This document shows positions 27,048-37,624 of a stretch of DNA of 54,700 nucleotides, piece after piece. The position numbers and the translations under genes are program-made. The first letter of the stretch is position 1. The number at the start of each line of letters is the position of its first letter. The notes beneath the pieces are model-generated. The model did no database searches. It was not told the origin of the DNA and worked only from the letters and a program-made list of their open reading frames with translations. The DNA is from Patescibacteria group bacterium (lineage in GTDB: Bacteria > Patescibacteriota > Patescibacteriia > WFTA01 > S139-112): assembly GCA_015485695.1 (NCBI GenBank), contig WFTB01000015.1:1-54700 (forward strand). Reading direction: 5' to 3'.

Positions 27048-28610
27048 ATGTTTCATAAAAAATATAAGCTCATAAGCGATTATTTTTTTCGACACCAATT
27101 CGCTCGTTTTGCGGTTGTCGGGAGTGTTTCCGCGATTGTTGACTTTGGAATACTTGCGTTATTGACCGAATTGTTCGGTGTGCACTACCTTGTTTCAGCG
27201 ACAATTTCGTTTGTTATTGCAAATGCCGTCAATTTTGTTCTGAGTAAATATTGGACATTTGCCGGAAATGACAATCGAATATCCAGACAATATCCGATAT
27301 TTTTTGCAGTTAGTGTTGCCGGTCTTTTGATAAATAACGGGATTCTTTTTATCGGTGTCGAGATTTTCTCGATTTATTATATTTTCAGCAAAGCAATAGC
27401 CACCGTCATCGTCATGTTTTGGAATTTCTTTATGAACAAGCACATAACATTCTCGGACAGCGAAAGAGTCGTGAAAGGAATGCGTATTTGTTTTTTCAAC
27501 ACCGGATTTTTACCAAGTATTGGCGGAGTAGCGACGTTTAGCCATGAATGGGCCATGGCAACGGTGGCGCACCCCGACGTTGAAAGCGTAAAGGTTATAG
27601 CGTTCGGAAACCCGAGCCCGAGAATAGAGAAGCGCAAGAACAATATGGAAATACGGACGTACAAGACAAGGTCGCCATTAGCGACCGGCGCGCTTGTTCT
27701 GAATCACATGATTAGAAATATTTCGCATGACGTATTTCACTCAACCAATCTTTTCCCGGTTGGTTTTTGGGTCGTGTTTTGGTCTAAGATTTTGAGAAAA
27801 AAAAGCGCAATAACATTTCATGGCACGGACGCTTGCACCGTTTCGGGTTCTCGAATCACAAAATTATTAAAGCGTTGGGCAATAGTTAGAGCGAACTATT
27901 CGTTTGCGGTAAGCGAATCAACGCGAGAAAAAGCGAAGCAAGCGCTTGGATATTCGAACGCCTCGGTCCATGTCGTGTACTCGGGAATACCGGTAAATAC
28001 TCTGAAATCAAACGCCTCGTACGAAAACACAAAGTGCATCATGGAAAAAGCGGGTATTTCGAACTCGGATTTTGTTGTTATGTGCGTAAACCAGCTAATC
28101 AATAGAAAAGGCGTGGATTATTTAATAAAAGCGATAGATTCGATTGACGATTTGAGCGTAAAACTGATTGTAATAGGAGATGGTCCCGAGAAGAATCGAT
28201 TGAGAGATTTGGTGTCGATTCTAAACCTCGAATCGCGTGTTGTGTTTCTCGGTAAAGTACCGAGCGTATTGCCATATTATAGAATCGCTCATGTGTGCGC
28301 GCTTGCGTCTTTTTCGATCGAAGAAGACGGAGATTATGAAGGCCTTGGTCTTTCATTGCTGGAAGCTCAATACATGGGAATTCCGGTTATCGGTACAAAT
28401 TCCGGAGGTATTCCGGAAGCGGTGCTTGACGGATTGTCCGGGTTTATCGTTCCGGAAAAAAACAGCAAAGCAATAGCCGAAAAAATAACACAACTGAAAA
28501 ACGACATGAATCTTTATAAAAAAATGAGTGACAAAGCAAAGGAATTCATATTAGAAGTATTCGACCCCCAACGAAACATTGATAAATATATAAAAATACT
28601 GTTAAATTAA
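27048..28610 (+). CDS. GtrA-like membrane domain fused to GT4 glycosyltransferase
   Basis: N-term FARFAVVGSVSAIVDFGILALL...NFVLSKYWTF (GtrA); C-term GGVATFSHEWA...VMCVNQLINRKGVDYLIKAI...GLGLSLLEAQYMGIPVIGTNSGGIPEAV (GT4). Confidence 0.85.
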   Translation: MFHKKYKLISDYFFRHQFARFAVVGSVSAIVDFGILALLTELFGVHYLVSATISFVIANAVNFVLSKYWTFAGNDNRISRQYPIFFAVSVAGLLINNGILFIGVEIFSIYYIFSKAIATVIVMFWNFFMNKHITFSDSERVVKGMRICFFNTGFLPSIGGVATFSHEWAMATVAHPDVESVKVIAFGNPSPRIEKRKNNMEIRTYKTRSPLATGALVLNHMIRNISHDVFHSTNLFPVGFWVVFWSKILRKKSAITFHGTDACTVSGSRITKLLKRWAIVRANYSFAVSESTREKAKQALGYSNASVHVVYSGIPVNTLKSNASYENTKCIMEKAGISNSDFVVMCVNQLINRKGVDYLIKAIDSIDDLSVKLIVIGDGPEKNRLRDLVSILNLESRVVFLGKVPSVLPYYRIAHVCALASFSIEEDGDYEGLGLSLLEAQYMGIPVIGTNSGGIPEAVLDGLSGFIVPEKNSKAIAEKITQLKNDMNLYKKMSDKAKEFILEVFDPQRNIDKYIKILLN

Positions 28611-28650
28611 TATAGCGTGAAATTAAACTTCAAATAACATAATTTAAATT

Positions 28651-29685
28651 ATGAAAAAAGCTCTTATCACAGGAATAACCGGTCAAGACGGTTTTTTTCT
28701 TTCCAAACAGCTCCTTGAAAAAGGGTACGAAGTACATGGTCTTGTCCGCAATGATTCGCGGCAGTGTCTTGGTTCACTCAGGTGTTTGCCACGCGAATTG
28801 AGTGATGAATTGTCACTTCATAAGTGCGATATTACGGACCATGAAACGGTAATGGTTATTCTAAAGGATGAGCAGTTTGACGAAATCTATCATTTGTCGG
28901 CGCAAAGTTTTGTGGGACATAGCTTTGACCAGCCACGTATTACGAACAACACAAACATTGGCGGTACGCAAAATGTCGTTGACGCCATCAGGCTTTTCTA
29001 TCCCCATACTAAGTTGTATTTCGCCGCTACGTCGGAACTCTTTGGTAGAGCGGTTGAGTCGCCACAAAACGAGAATACTCCATTTTACCCTAGGAGCCCA
29101 TACGGGATTAGCAAGCTCGCGGGATATTGGATAGTTAAAAACAACAGAGAAGGGTATGGTCTGTGGGGAGTTAATGGAATATTATTTAATCATGAATCAG
29201 AGTTGCGGGGAGAAAAATTTGTCACTCGCAAAATTACAAAATCGATTGCGTCGATTGTAACTGGCGCGCAAGATGAGCTTAGAATCGGAAACTTGAATAT
29301 AAAGCGTGACTGGGGGTTTTCCGGCGATTATGTAGACGCAATGTGGCGCATGTTGCAACACGATATTCCCGATGATTATGTTATTGCTACAGGGGAAAAT
29401 TACAGTTTGCGTGAATTTACGGAACGTGCGTTCAAAGTGGTTGATGTTGATATTGTTTGGGAGGGTGAGGGAGTAAATGAGGTGGGAAGAGATGCAAGCA
29501 CGGGCAGGGTGTTGGTCAGAGTTGACCCGGAATTTTTCCGTCCGGCCGAAAATGAATGTGTCTTGGGAGATTGCACGAAAGCGCGCAAGGTGCTTGGTTG
29601 GAAACCAACACTGGGCTTTGATCGATTAATCGAACGGATGGTAAAAGCCGATTTGAAATTTATGAAAAAAACATCATATGTTTAG
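28651..29685 (+). CDS. GDP-mannose 4,6-dehydratase-like SDR (divergent paralog)
   Basis: [41 protein letters not shown]. Confidence 0.8.
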   Translation: MKKALITGITGQDGFFLSKQLLEKGYEVHGLVRNDSRQCLGSLRCLPRELSDELSLHKCDITDHETVMVILKDEQFDEIYHLSAQSFVGHSFDQPRITNNTNIGGTQNVVDAIRLFYPHTKLYFAATSELFGRAVESPQNENTPFYPRSPYGISKLAGYWIVKNNREGYGLWGVNGILFNHESELRGEKFVTRKITKSIASIVTGAQDELRIGNLNIKRDWGFSGDYVDAMWRMLQHDIPDDYVIATGENYSLREFTERAFKVVDVDIVWEGEGVNEVGRDASTGRVLVRVDPEFFRPAENECVLGDCTKARKVLGWKPTLGFDRLIERMVKADLKFMKKTSYV

Positions 29686-29788
29686 ACTTGGAAAATATAC
29701 TCAATGGAGCGAACTGTTTTTTAAACACATGACAGTTGAAGAGGCGATTTTGCGATTGATTATTTTTTTGTAACGTATAAAATTATTT

Positions 29789-30904
29789 ATGGGAAAACAA
29801 AAAAAATATCGCGTACTGGCTCTTTCGAATAATCTTGACGAACACGCAGGATGGGGCAGATATTCATGGAATATTATCAAAAGACTTATCGATAATCGGG
29901 ACGTTGAAATACGCGTACTCGTAGCAAGAGGAAGTGATAAGGCGGTGGAAGAAGTGTGTTTGCCCGGGAGTTTCAACTTTTTGTCCATGCTTCGCGCGGT
30001 TAAGGACATTCGTCGCGCCGTTAAGTCGGTTGATATCGTCCACGCTTTTGACGGATTTCCTTACGGCGTGTTGGCTTATCTTGGCATTATGGGTATGCGC
30101 AACAAGCGACTCATTATCAATGGAGTCGGCACATACTCGGTACGACCGTTACTGAGTCCGGTGAAGGGGTGGCTTCTGAAAAAAGCGTATCGTCGCGCCG
30201 ACCATATTTTGTGCATTAGCAATTACACTTTGTCGCGTATAAAAAAATACGTACCCGAACTTTCAAATTTATCGGTGGTGCATCTTGGCGTTGACGCCAA
30301 TGTATTCACAGGCAATAAATCAAAAAAGAAAAAGAACAATAGTCCGCATTTGCTGGTTACGGGCGAAATTAAAAGTCGAAAAGGTCAATACTACACGGTT
30401 CGGGCGGTTGATATTTTGAAGAAAAAGTATCCCGACGTTAAACTTACCATTATAGGGTATATCGGATCCGGCGCATATTATAAAAAAATTCAAGACTATA
30501 TCGCAGAGCGTGATTTAAGCGGTAATATTCGTTTTTTGCGTGGGATTACGGACGAAGAATTGGCAAAAGAGTATCAGAGCGCGGATATCTATGTGATGCC
30601 ATCGCTTTCGCGCGGAGAGAATTTTGAAGGATTTGGTTTGGTGTACTTGGAAGCCGGTTTATACGGGGTTCCATCCATAGGCAGTCGCAACTCCGGCGCC
30701 GAAGACGCAATAATTGACGGCAAAACGGGGTATTTAATCGAGCAAGAATCCGCGGAAGAAATAGCGCGAGCCGTTGAGAAGATATTTTCGCGTGATAATT
30801 ACGACGCTTTGTCACAACAAGCGCGATTGTTTGCTCAAAAATTCACCTGGGATAAAACCGTTGCCGGATGTATTCAAGCCTATGAACATAGTAATAGCAA
30901 GTGA
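29789..30904 (+). CDS. GT4 glycosyltransferase
   Basis: LLVTGEIKSRKGQYYTVRAV ... GFGLVYLEAGLYGVPSIGSRNSGAEDAI. Confidence 0.88.
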   Translation: MGKQKKYRVLALSNNLDEHAGWGRYSWNIIKRLIDNRDVEIRVLVARGSDKAVEEVCLPGSFNFLSMLRAVKDIRRAVKSVDIVHAFDGFPYGVLAYLGIMGMRNKRLIINGVGTYSVRPLLSPVKGWLLKKAYRRADHILCISNYTLSRIKKYVPELSNLSVVHLGVDANVFTGNKSKKKKNNSPHLLVTGEIKSRKGQYYTVRAVDILKKKYPDVKLTIIGYIGSGAYYKKIQDYIAERDLSGNIRFLRGITDEELAKEYQSADIYVMPSLSRGENFEGFGLVYLEAGLYGVPSIGSRNSGAEDAIIDGKTGYLIEQESAEEIARAVEKIFSRDNYDALSQQARLFAQKFTWDKTVAGCIQAYEHSNSK

Positions 30905-32117
30905 CCAATTTCCGACCGAACAGTGTGGCGGAGCTGCAAGTGTTGCCGGTATGCACGCAAAAGAATTGGCTCGTCGAGGGTTAAATGTGCGCATATTCAC
31001 GACAACACAAAACAAATCTGACGTTGGAGTCGTTCGTTTTGACGGTATGGATGTTTTTCGCGCGTATTCCAAATATCCCGAACGTTGGCGCGCTTGGAGA
31101 AGTGTAAATAACCCTTCGGTCGTGAATAAATTCAAAGATATCCTTGATGACATGAAACCGGATATTGTTCACTTTCACAATGTTCACCATCACATATCTT
31201 ACGCTTCAATCAAATCCGCCAAGACGAGAAGTCCGAAAGTGTTTTTGACTCTGCACGATGTCATGAGTTTCCATTTTGGAAAATTGTGCGAAAAATCGTT
31301 TATTCGACCGGAAGATACGTCGGTAAGAGACGTGTTCGATTATAAGATAAGCGCTCTGGATAATATTCGCCTGTCCAAAAAACGATACAATCCGTTTAGA
31401 AACATGGCTATTAAAAAATATCTTGGCTTTGCGGACAAACTGATAGCGGTTAGCCGAGCGCTAAAAGACGCGGTTGGGCAAAACGGCATATCAAATGTTG
31501 AAGTTATTCGCAACGGCATAGATGCGGAAAATTGGGTAATTGACGAATCTGAAGCCACAAACCTAAAACAACAACTCAATATACGCGAAAGACCGACAAT
31601 CCTGTTCGTTGGTCGTCTGACCGGAGCAAAGGGTGGAGATGTTATGTTAAAGGCTCTCGATATGATAATCAGAAAAGTCCCAAAAGCGGTATTGCTGGTT
31701 GTCGGTGATGGTGGTCGCGCGTATAAGAATCGCTTTCAGGGCAAAATTGATTATGTGCGTTTCGTTCCGTCGGTTGCTTATTCGGAAATCAAAAAATACT
31801 ATCACTGCTCCGACGTCGTGGTTGTGCCTTCATTATGTTTTGATTCGTTCCCGACGGTCAATTTGGAGGCCATGGCATGCGCGAAACCGGTGGTTGCGAC
31901 TCACTTTGGCGGGAGCCCCGAAGCGGTTGAACACGAAAATACCGGATATGTGGTTAATCCTTTGAATATTGAAAGTCTGTCGAGTTGCGTAATTGATTTG
32001 CTTTTGGATACTGAAAAAGCCAAAAGGTTTGGGGAGGCCGGGCGACAAAAAGTTCTAGGGGAGCTTAATTTGGTTTCGCACGTTGATTCGCTTTACAACT
32101 TGTATAAATCCGTTTAG
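30882..32117 (+). CDS. GT4 glycosyltransferase
   Basis: Start MNIVIASDQFPTEQCGGAA; ILFVGRLTGAKGGDVMLKAL ... PTVNLEAMACAKPVVATHFGGSPEAV. Confidence 0.88.
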   Translation: MNIVIASDQFPTEQCGGAASVAGMHAKELARRGLNVRIFTTTQNKSDVGVVRFDGMDVFRAYSKYPERWRAWRSVNNPSVVNKFKDILDDMKPDIVHFHNVHHHISYASIKSAKTRSPKVFLTLHDVMSFHFGKLCEKSFIRPEDTSVRDVFDYKISALDNIRLSKKRYNPFRNMAIKKYLGFADKLIAVSRALKDAVGQNGISNVEVIRNGIDAENWVIDESEATNLKQQLNIRERPTILFVGRLTGAKGGDVMLKALDMIIRKVPKAVLLVVGDGGRAYKNRFQGKIDYVRFVPSVAYSEIKKYYHCSDVVVVPSLCFDSFPTVNLEAMACAKPVVATHFGGSPEAVEHENTGYVVNPLNIESLSSCVIDLLLDTEKAKRFGEAGRQKVLGELNLVSHVDSLYNLYKSV

Positions 32118-33057
32118 CCATTGCGTACGCGGACGGGAACGTTGACTTTATAATCCATCGCGCTTTTTTTACAAGCGAATTATTTACCCTGAATACGATT
32201 TTCATTGTTTTTGAATCGGCGCGCTTGTTGACGCAAATATCATTTGGGTGGCGAAGAGGAATGTCGATTGGAATCGATGGTTTGTTTGCAAGTTTGCTGG
32301 TTTTTGACGTTGAATGAGTGGCGTCGTCGCCAAATCCTATATTGGTAACCAGATTGGAAGACGGATTTATCGAGTATCCTTGATTGTACATACAGGTAAA
32401 CACCCATTGCGTGTCCCATGCCATTTTATGTATATTTTTACGGTAAGTGTTTTCGAACAAATATTTCCAATATTCGGCAGTTGGTGATTTACCGAACATG
32501 TTGCCGAGCATGTTTTGTTCTTTTGCTTTTGGCCACATTGACATTGACGCGTCGTACAAATTCCACGATCGGCGCCATGTCGCCCAGCCCCATATCTGGG
32601 GAATGCGAGAAAAATAATACGACTCGTTTATCGGTGTGTCGGAAAAATTAACCCCCGATATGTGCATAATGCGCGTTTCGTCTTCGTATTTTTTTAACAG
32701 TTCATCACAATACGCGAAAAACGTCGAATCCGGAACCGTGTCGTCTTCCAGTATGATTGCTCGATCGACATAATCAAACGCCCACGATATTCCGGAAGAC
32801 ACACTCTTGCGACATCCAATGTTTTGGTCGCGAAATATGGTTGATACATCACATTCCCAATTTACATTGGATACTATTTCTCGCACAGAATCGCATTTTT
32901 TTTTATCGTAATCGCCACGCGGTCCGTCGGCGATTATAAACAATCGATTCGGTTGAACATTTGATATGGCGTCAAACACTCGTTTGGTGTGCTCCGGTCT
33001 GTTGAATACCAAAAAAACTACAGGATTTAAGCACTTGTAATTTATATTTTTTTCCAT
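32065..33057 (-). CDS. GT2-like/HlpA-like glycosyltransferase
   Basis: PVVFLVFNRPEHTKRVFDAI...IADGPR...AIILEDDTVPDSTFFAYCDELL. Confidence 0.75.
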   Translation of the reverse strand: MEKNINYKCLNPVVFLVFNRPEHTKRVFDAISNVQPNRLFIIADGPRGDYDKKKCDSVREIVSNVNWECDVSTIFRDQNIGCRKSVSSGISWAFDYVDRAIILEDDTVPDSTFFAYCDELLKKYEDETRIMHISGVNFSDTPINESYYFSRIPQIWGWATWRRSWNLYDASMSMWPKAKEQNMLGNMFGKSPTAEYWKYLFENTYRKNIHKMAWDTQWVFTCMYNQGYSINPSSNLVTNIGFGDDATHSTSKTSKLANKPSIPIDIPLRHPNDICVNKRADSKTMKIVFRVNNSLVKKARWIIKSTFPSAYAMAKRIYTSCKANQRAKPN

Positions 33058-33917
33058 GATGCGTACAGATTAGTGTGAAAATCGTCAGATTTCGAAACAG
33101 GCCCAAAGAAGCTTCTTGTTTTCGAATCATACCTATAGACGCAATATCCGTATGAATTAAGCAGGCGTATCACTTCATCCGATGAAATTCCGGCTCCGCG
33201 AAGAGGTATCTGTGATATCTCGAACGATATGAAATTTATTTTTTTATTCTTTAGCATATCGGAAGATCCGGTCAGTACGTGTTTTTCGAATCCTTCGACA
33301 TCAATTTTTAAAAAGTCAATGCGGGATATGTTATTCGTCATGCAATAATCATCGAGAGTATCAACTTTTACATCGCAAGTCTCAATCGGTTTTATTCCGC
33401 CGAAATCCGGTTTCCCGAACGTATTCCACTCGTGCAAATGCCTGTCAAATATTTGCATTGTTTTTGTGCCTTGTTCGTTTGACAGAGCGATGTTTTCGGT
33501 TATTACGTTTTTACATTTATTGAGATGAATAGTCGCTTTCAGTTCTTGGAATGTTCGAAGGACGGGTTCGAACGCTCGCACTTTTCCATTATTGCCCGCA
33601 AGTCTGCTCATATATACTGAATGAATTCCCATATTCGCTCCGACATCAAACACTATATCGCCCGGGTTGATTAAGTTTTTAATCGCCGAAAACTCTTGCC
33701 TGTAATTTTCTCGGGGGATAAGCTTGTTAAATGTCGAACGGTCCCATGAATAATACCTGAATCGTATTCCATACGCGTCGCGAAGCACTCGGAACCCGTC
33801 TTTCCCGAAATATATGTTTCGCAGAGGTCCGTGAACCGCACTAAACCAAAATTTTCTCCACATGATTCGTGGCCATTTTATGAATATTTTATACGGTGTT
33901 ATGTTTCCGGTTTTCAT
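33042..33917 (-). CDS. FkbM-family methyltransferase
   Basis: IVFDVGANMGIHSVYMSRLAG...DFLKIDVEGFEKHVLTGS. Confidence 0.85.
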   Translation of the reverse strand: MKTGNITPYKIFIKWPRIMWRKFWFSAVHGPLRNIYFGKDGFRVLRDAYGIRFRYYSWDRSTFNKLIPRENYRQEFSAIKNLINPGDIVFDVGANMGIHSVYMSRLAGNNGKVRAFEPVLRTFQELKATIHLNKCKNVITENIALSNEQGTKTMQIFDRHLHEWNTFGKPDFGGIKPIETCDVKVDTLDDYCMTNNISRIDFLKIDVEGFEKHVLTGSSDMLKNKKINFISFEISQIPLRGAGISSDEVIRLLNSYGYCVYRYDSKTRSFFGPVSKSDDFHTNLYASWKKI

Positions 33918-33987
33918 CGGTGTCGTTTTGATTGTTTTGAAAATTCGTATTGTTTGCCAGAGTCAATATATGACATTATTGCCATAT

Positions 33988-34956
33988 TTAATTTTCTTTT
34001 ACCGTTTTTCCGAGAGACTTAACCTTAATTATCGCGTGTTTTTTGAACATAAGTTTTTTTCGCCTCGCGTAATATGGTAGAAGGACAGATTTATCTTCGC
34101 TATGTATTCGAAGATACGAGTGAAACAGTTCTTTGTGAAGCGAATGAGCGCGAACAATTTCTTTTACCGTCAAAATTCGACTTGGTTTTTTGATTATAAA
34201 CGCGTTTAGGAATATCTCATATTCTTCGTCAGACATTCTTTTGTACCGTGATATCATTTTTTTGATTATCGCGATGGCGTTTGCGTGAACCACTTTTTGA
34301 GACTCGGATGAAGATACTATTGATTTGGGGTTTATGCGGTATCGTATTAGGGCTTCCGGAATATTGGCAAGTTTATGTGTATCTCTAAGTCGTGAAAGCA
34401 GTTCATAGTCTTGAGCATGCTTGAAACTTTCATCGTATCCTCCGATATCGAGTATGGCGCTTTTTCGAAACATCAACGCGCTGTGATAAAAATTGTTTCC
34501 GAATATGAGCTCATAACGTATAACCCTCGAATCTGTCGGTGTTTTTCGCATACGCATGAATTTTCCGTTTTGATCTATATATTCCGCCCAGCTTCCGACA
34601 AGAGCGATGTCCTTGTTTTTGTTCAGGAATTTGCGTTGTTTTTCTAATCGTTCCGGCAATGCCATGTCATCGTCGTCCAGTCGAGCTATATATTCGCCAC
34701 GCGCTTTTTTGAGTCCTTTGTTGAGTGATTTTGTTATACCGATGTTGCATTCATTATCTATCACCCTAATCCTATCGTCATTATATGAACGTATGATATC
34801 CGGCGTTGAATCCGTTGAGCCGTCATTTATGATAAGCAATTCAAAATCGGAAAACGTCTGAGCGAGAACACTGTCAATGGCGGTACGAATATATCGTTCG
34901 CCGTTATGTGTCGGCATGAGAACGGTAATCATCTTTTTATGTTGTGAAATTATCAT
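33988..34956 (-). CDS. GT2 glycosyltransferase
   Basis: VLMPTHNGERYIRTAIDSVLAQTFSDFELLIINDGSTD...ARLDDDDMALPERLEKQ. Confidence 0.9.
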   Translation of the reverse strand: MIISQHKKMITVLMPTHNGERYIRTAIDSVLAQTFSDFELLIINDGSTDSTPDIIRSYNDDRIRVIDNECNIGITKSLNKGLKKARGEYIARLDDDDMALPERLEKQRKFLNKNKDIALVGSWAEYIDQNGKFMRMRKTPTDSRVIRYELIFGNNFYHSALMFRKSAILDIGGYDESFKHAQDYELLSRLRDTHKLANIPEALIRYRINPKSIVSSSESQKVVHANAIAIIKKMISRYKRMSDEEYEIFLNAFIIKKPSRILTVKEIVRAHSLHKELFHSYLRIHSEDKSVLLPYYARRKKLMFKKHAIIKVKSLGKTVKEN

Positions 34957-36732
34957 TTATTTATGGTAAATAGAATATTTTTCTAGCCATAATTCCAATA
35001 CAAGTAATATCCATATTCGGTAAGCTGTTTGGTGGTTAGGGTGTTTTCCGTATTGTTTTATAATACTCCTAATTTCTGATTTATTAAACAGAGCATATAA
35101 TTGTGTTGTCTCTCCCGTAAGCGTGTCACGAGCCAATGAATAGCAGTCCGGCGTTTTAAGCCATTCATGAACGGGGGCTCCAAAACCTTGTTTTTTCCTC
35201 CCAATAATATCTTTAGGTATAATGTCTCGAAATGCGTCTTTAATGATTCGTTTGCCGATTCGTTTGGTTTGTTTATATTTCACGGGTATATTGTATGCGA
35301 ATTCACATAATTGCCAGTCCAAAAATGGACTGCGAACTTCAAGAGACGCCATCATGGACGCACGGTCTACTTTGGTTAATATGTCACCTACAAGATAATT
35401 ATTTATATCATAATCGTTAATTTTTCTAATGGGATTATGCGATTCGGTAAAGATATCTTCCCCGGGTATATATGGTAACATGTCTTTATTCCACAGACGT
35501 TTACGATTTATAGGTGATAAATATGGTATTGTTGACAGATATTCATTGTAAGGATTAGACGATATTTTTTTCCAAATTCGTTCCATGCGTGGAATGTGAT
35601 GATGTCTTCGATACCATTTATATCCCATAAAAAATTCATCCGCCCCATCTCCGCTAAGCGCGACTGTAACATGCGATTTTGTTTCTTTTGATAACAGATA
35701 TGTGGGAACGCTGGACGAATCCGCGAACGGTTCGTCAAAGTACTGCGCCACGCGTATGATCGTATCTGTTAAATTGTGTTCGACATTAAGTATTACATGT
35801 TCCACTTCGTATTGCTTTGCCGCGGATTTTGCATAAGGTAATTCATTTATCGAATCTCCGAAACCAACTGAAAACGATTTTATGGGGTGGCCAATATTTT
35901 GTTTAGCCAAACCCGTAACCAGAGTTGAGTCAAGCCCGCCACTAAGGAAAGTTCCAATGGGAACATCTGAAACTAGACGTTTAGTCACTGCTTTAGTCAT
36001 TAGTTGTTTTAGTTGTGTTTGCGCTTCTTCATATGATATGTTAATCGGTCGGTATTTTAACTTCCAGTAGCGCGATATCGTAAAAGAAGATTCGCGCACC
36101 TGCATATAATGGGCAGGCGGAAGAGAGTGTATATTATTATATATATTTTGCGATGGTGGAACATATAGCAGTGTCAAATAGGCATCGATGGCTTTATGAT
36201 TTACCAGCCCTTTGACCGCGCCGGAAATCAGAAGTGATTTTATTTCTGATGCAAAGAATATGGTTTTATTATTATCGGGCGATGAGTAATATAATGGCTT
36301 TTGACCAAACCTGTCACGCGCCAGTGTTAGAATTTTTTTGGTATTGTCCCATATAGCGCATGCGAACATGCCGTCTAGTTCGTTAAATGCCTTTGTCCCC
36401 TTATCCGCAAATAAATATACTATTACTTCAGTATCTGAATTCGTTTTGAATTTATAGCCTTTGTTTAGCAGTCTTTTTTTAAGTTCTTGATAATTATATA
36501 CTTCTCCGTTGTATACTATTGTGTATCTTCCGGTAATATCGCTCATCGGCTGATTGCCGGAAAGTAAATCTATAACGGATAAGCGTGTATGCCCAAGAAC
36601 GCATTCTGAATTAGTGTAAACACCATTAGAATCGGGTCCTCTGAATTTGAGCTCTCTTATCATGTCGTTTATAATCTCGGATTTTACATGATGTTGTATG
36701 TTTTTTCCTGTAAATCCCGCTATTCCACACAT
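34957..36732 (-). CDS. asnB: Asparagine synthase (glutamine-hydrolysing)-like amidotransferase
   Basis: MCGIAGFTG (Cys2 nucleophile), RGPDSNG, FLSGGLDSTL. Confidence 0.9.
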   Translation of the reverse strand: MCGIAGFTGKNIQHHVKSEIINDMIRELKFRGPDSNGVYTNSECVLGHTRLSVIDLLSGNQPMSDITGRYTIVYNGEVYNYQELKKRLLNKGYKFKTNSDTEVIVYLFADKGTKAFNELDGMFACAIWDNTKKILTLARDRFGQKPLYYSSPDNNKTIFFASEIKSLLISGAVKGLVNHKAIDAYLTLLYVPPSQNIYNNIHSLPPAHYMQVRESSFTISRYWKLKYRPINISYEEAQTQLKQLMTKAVTKRLVSDVPIGTFLSGGLDSTLVTGLAKQNIGHPIKSFSVGFGDSINELPYAKSAAKQYEVEHVILNVEHNLTDTIIRVAQYFDEPFADSSSVPTYLLSKETKSHVTVALSGDGADEFFMGYKWYRRHHHIPRMERIWKKISSNPYNEYLSTIPYLSPINRKRLWNKDMLPYIPGEDIFTESHNPIRKINDYDINNYLVGDILTKVDRASMMASLEVRSPFLDWQLCEFAYNIPVKYKQTKRIGKRIIKDAFRDIIPKDIIGRKKQGFGAPVHEWLKTPDCYSLARDTLTGETTQLYALFNKSEIRSIIKQYGKHPNHQTAYRIWILLVLELWLEKYSIYHK

Positions 36733-36739
36733 AAAATTA

Positions 36740-37606
36740 CTATAATATTTTCCATGACGGAGGTATGATGCTAATTGAAGTTTGACCACTATTACTTCTA
36801 AACCATTTTTTCGGGGCTATGACAATCTTTTCCGGATTTGTGTTTAACCACGCGCCCCACCAGCTAAAGGAACTGTTGGCGATAATGTTGTGTTTGCATT
36901 TACTCATCAATATCATTTCTTCGAAGTCACGCATCCCGTCTCCGATTATATATGTTGTCGGGTATTCAAAAGATAAGTTTTGTTTCGCCCATTCAATATC
37001 ATCGGAAAACACGAATATTTCCAAGTTGGTGAGTTTTTGTTTTATAATGGATATGGCGTCTTTGTAATATTTCGAGTCCAGTTCTTCGTATGTTTTTTTG
37101 TATCGCGGATTATTGACATAATCCGATCGTCTTATATGCATGGAAACTGCGTTTGTTTGCCGTATTCTGTCCGCGATTTTCGCGGCTTTTTCCGACATGG
37201 GTTTTTTAAGTTTGAAATCGGAGATGATTATATCTCGAATGTCTTTGAAGTACTCTGCACTTTGCCAATTTCCGACAAGATACGCTCGTTTGCCTATTCG
37301 TAAGAAGTTCGGATCAAACTTATTGTATTCTTTGATAAGAGTTTTTTTGTAATACGGCTTGAACTTATTAAACAGACGTTCGATTTTGTTTTCTCTATAG
37401 CGATAAATTTCTTTGTCTGTCGCAAATGTTTCGTCTATATTGAACACGCCAAGACCGTACTCTCGCTTTGTGTCGTCGTTTGATATTTCTTCGTACCACT
37501 TGGTGTCCAGTTTTAATTTTGTTTCATTGCTGATGGCGGTTCGTCGTCCCATTGCGTATTGAAACATTTGATTCCCAAGCCCGCCGGTGAGTTTGGTGAT
37601 TATCAT
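36740..37606 (-). CDS. GT11 alpha-1,2-fucosyltransferase-like
   Basis: MIITKLTGGLGNQMFQYAMGRR; VSMHIRRSDYV. Confidence 0.88.
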   Translation of the reverse strand: MIITKLTGGLGNQMFQYAMGRRTAISNETKLKLDTKWYEEISNDDTKREYGLGVFNIDETFATDKEIYRYRENKIERLFNKFKPYYKKTLIKEYNKFDPNFLRIGKRAYLVGNWQSAEYFKDIRDIIISDFKLKKPMSEKAAKIADRIRQTNAVSMHIRRSDYVNNPRYKKTYEELDSKYYKDAISIIKQKLTNLEIFVFSDDIEWAKQNLSFEYPTTYIIGDGMRDFEEMILMSKCKHNIIANSSFSWWGAWLNTNPEKIVIAPKKWFRSNSGQTSISIIPPSWKIL

Positions 37607-37624
37607 ATTAAAACAATTTCTTTA

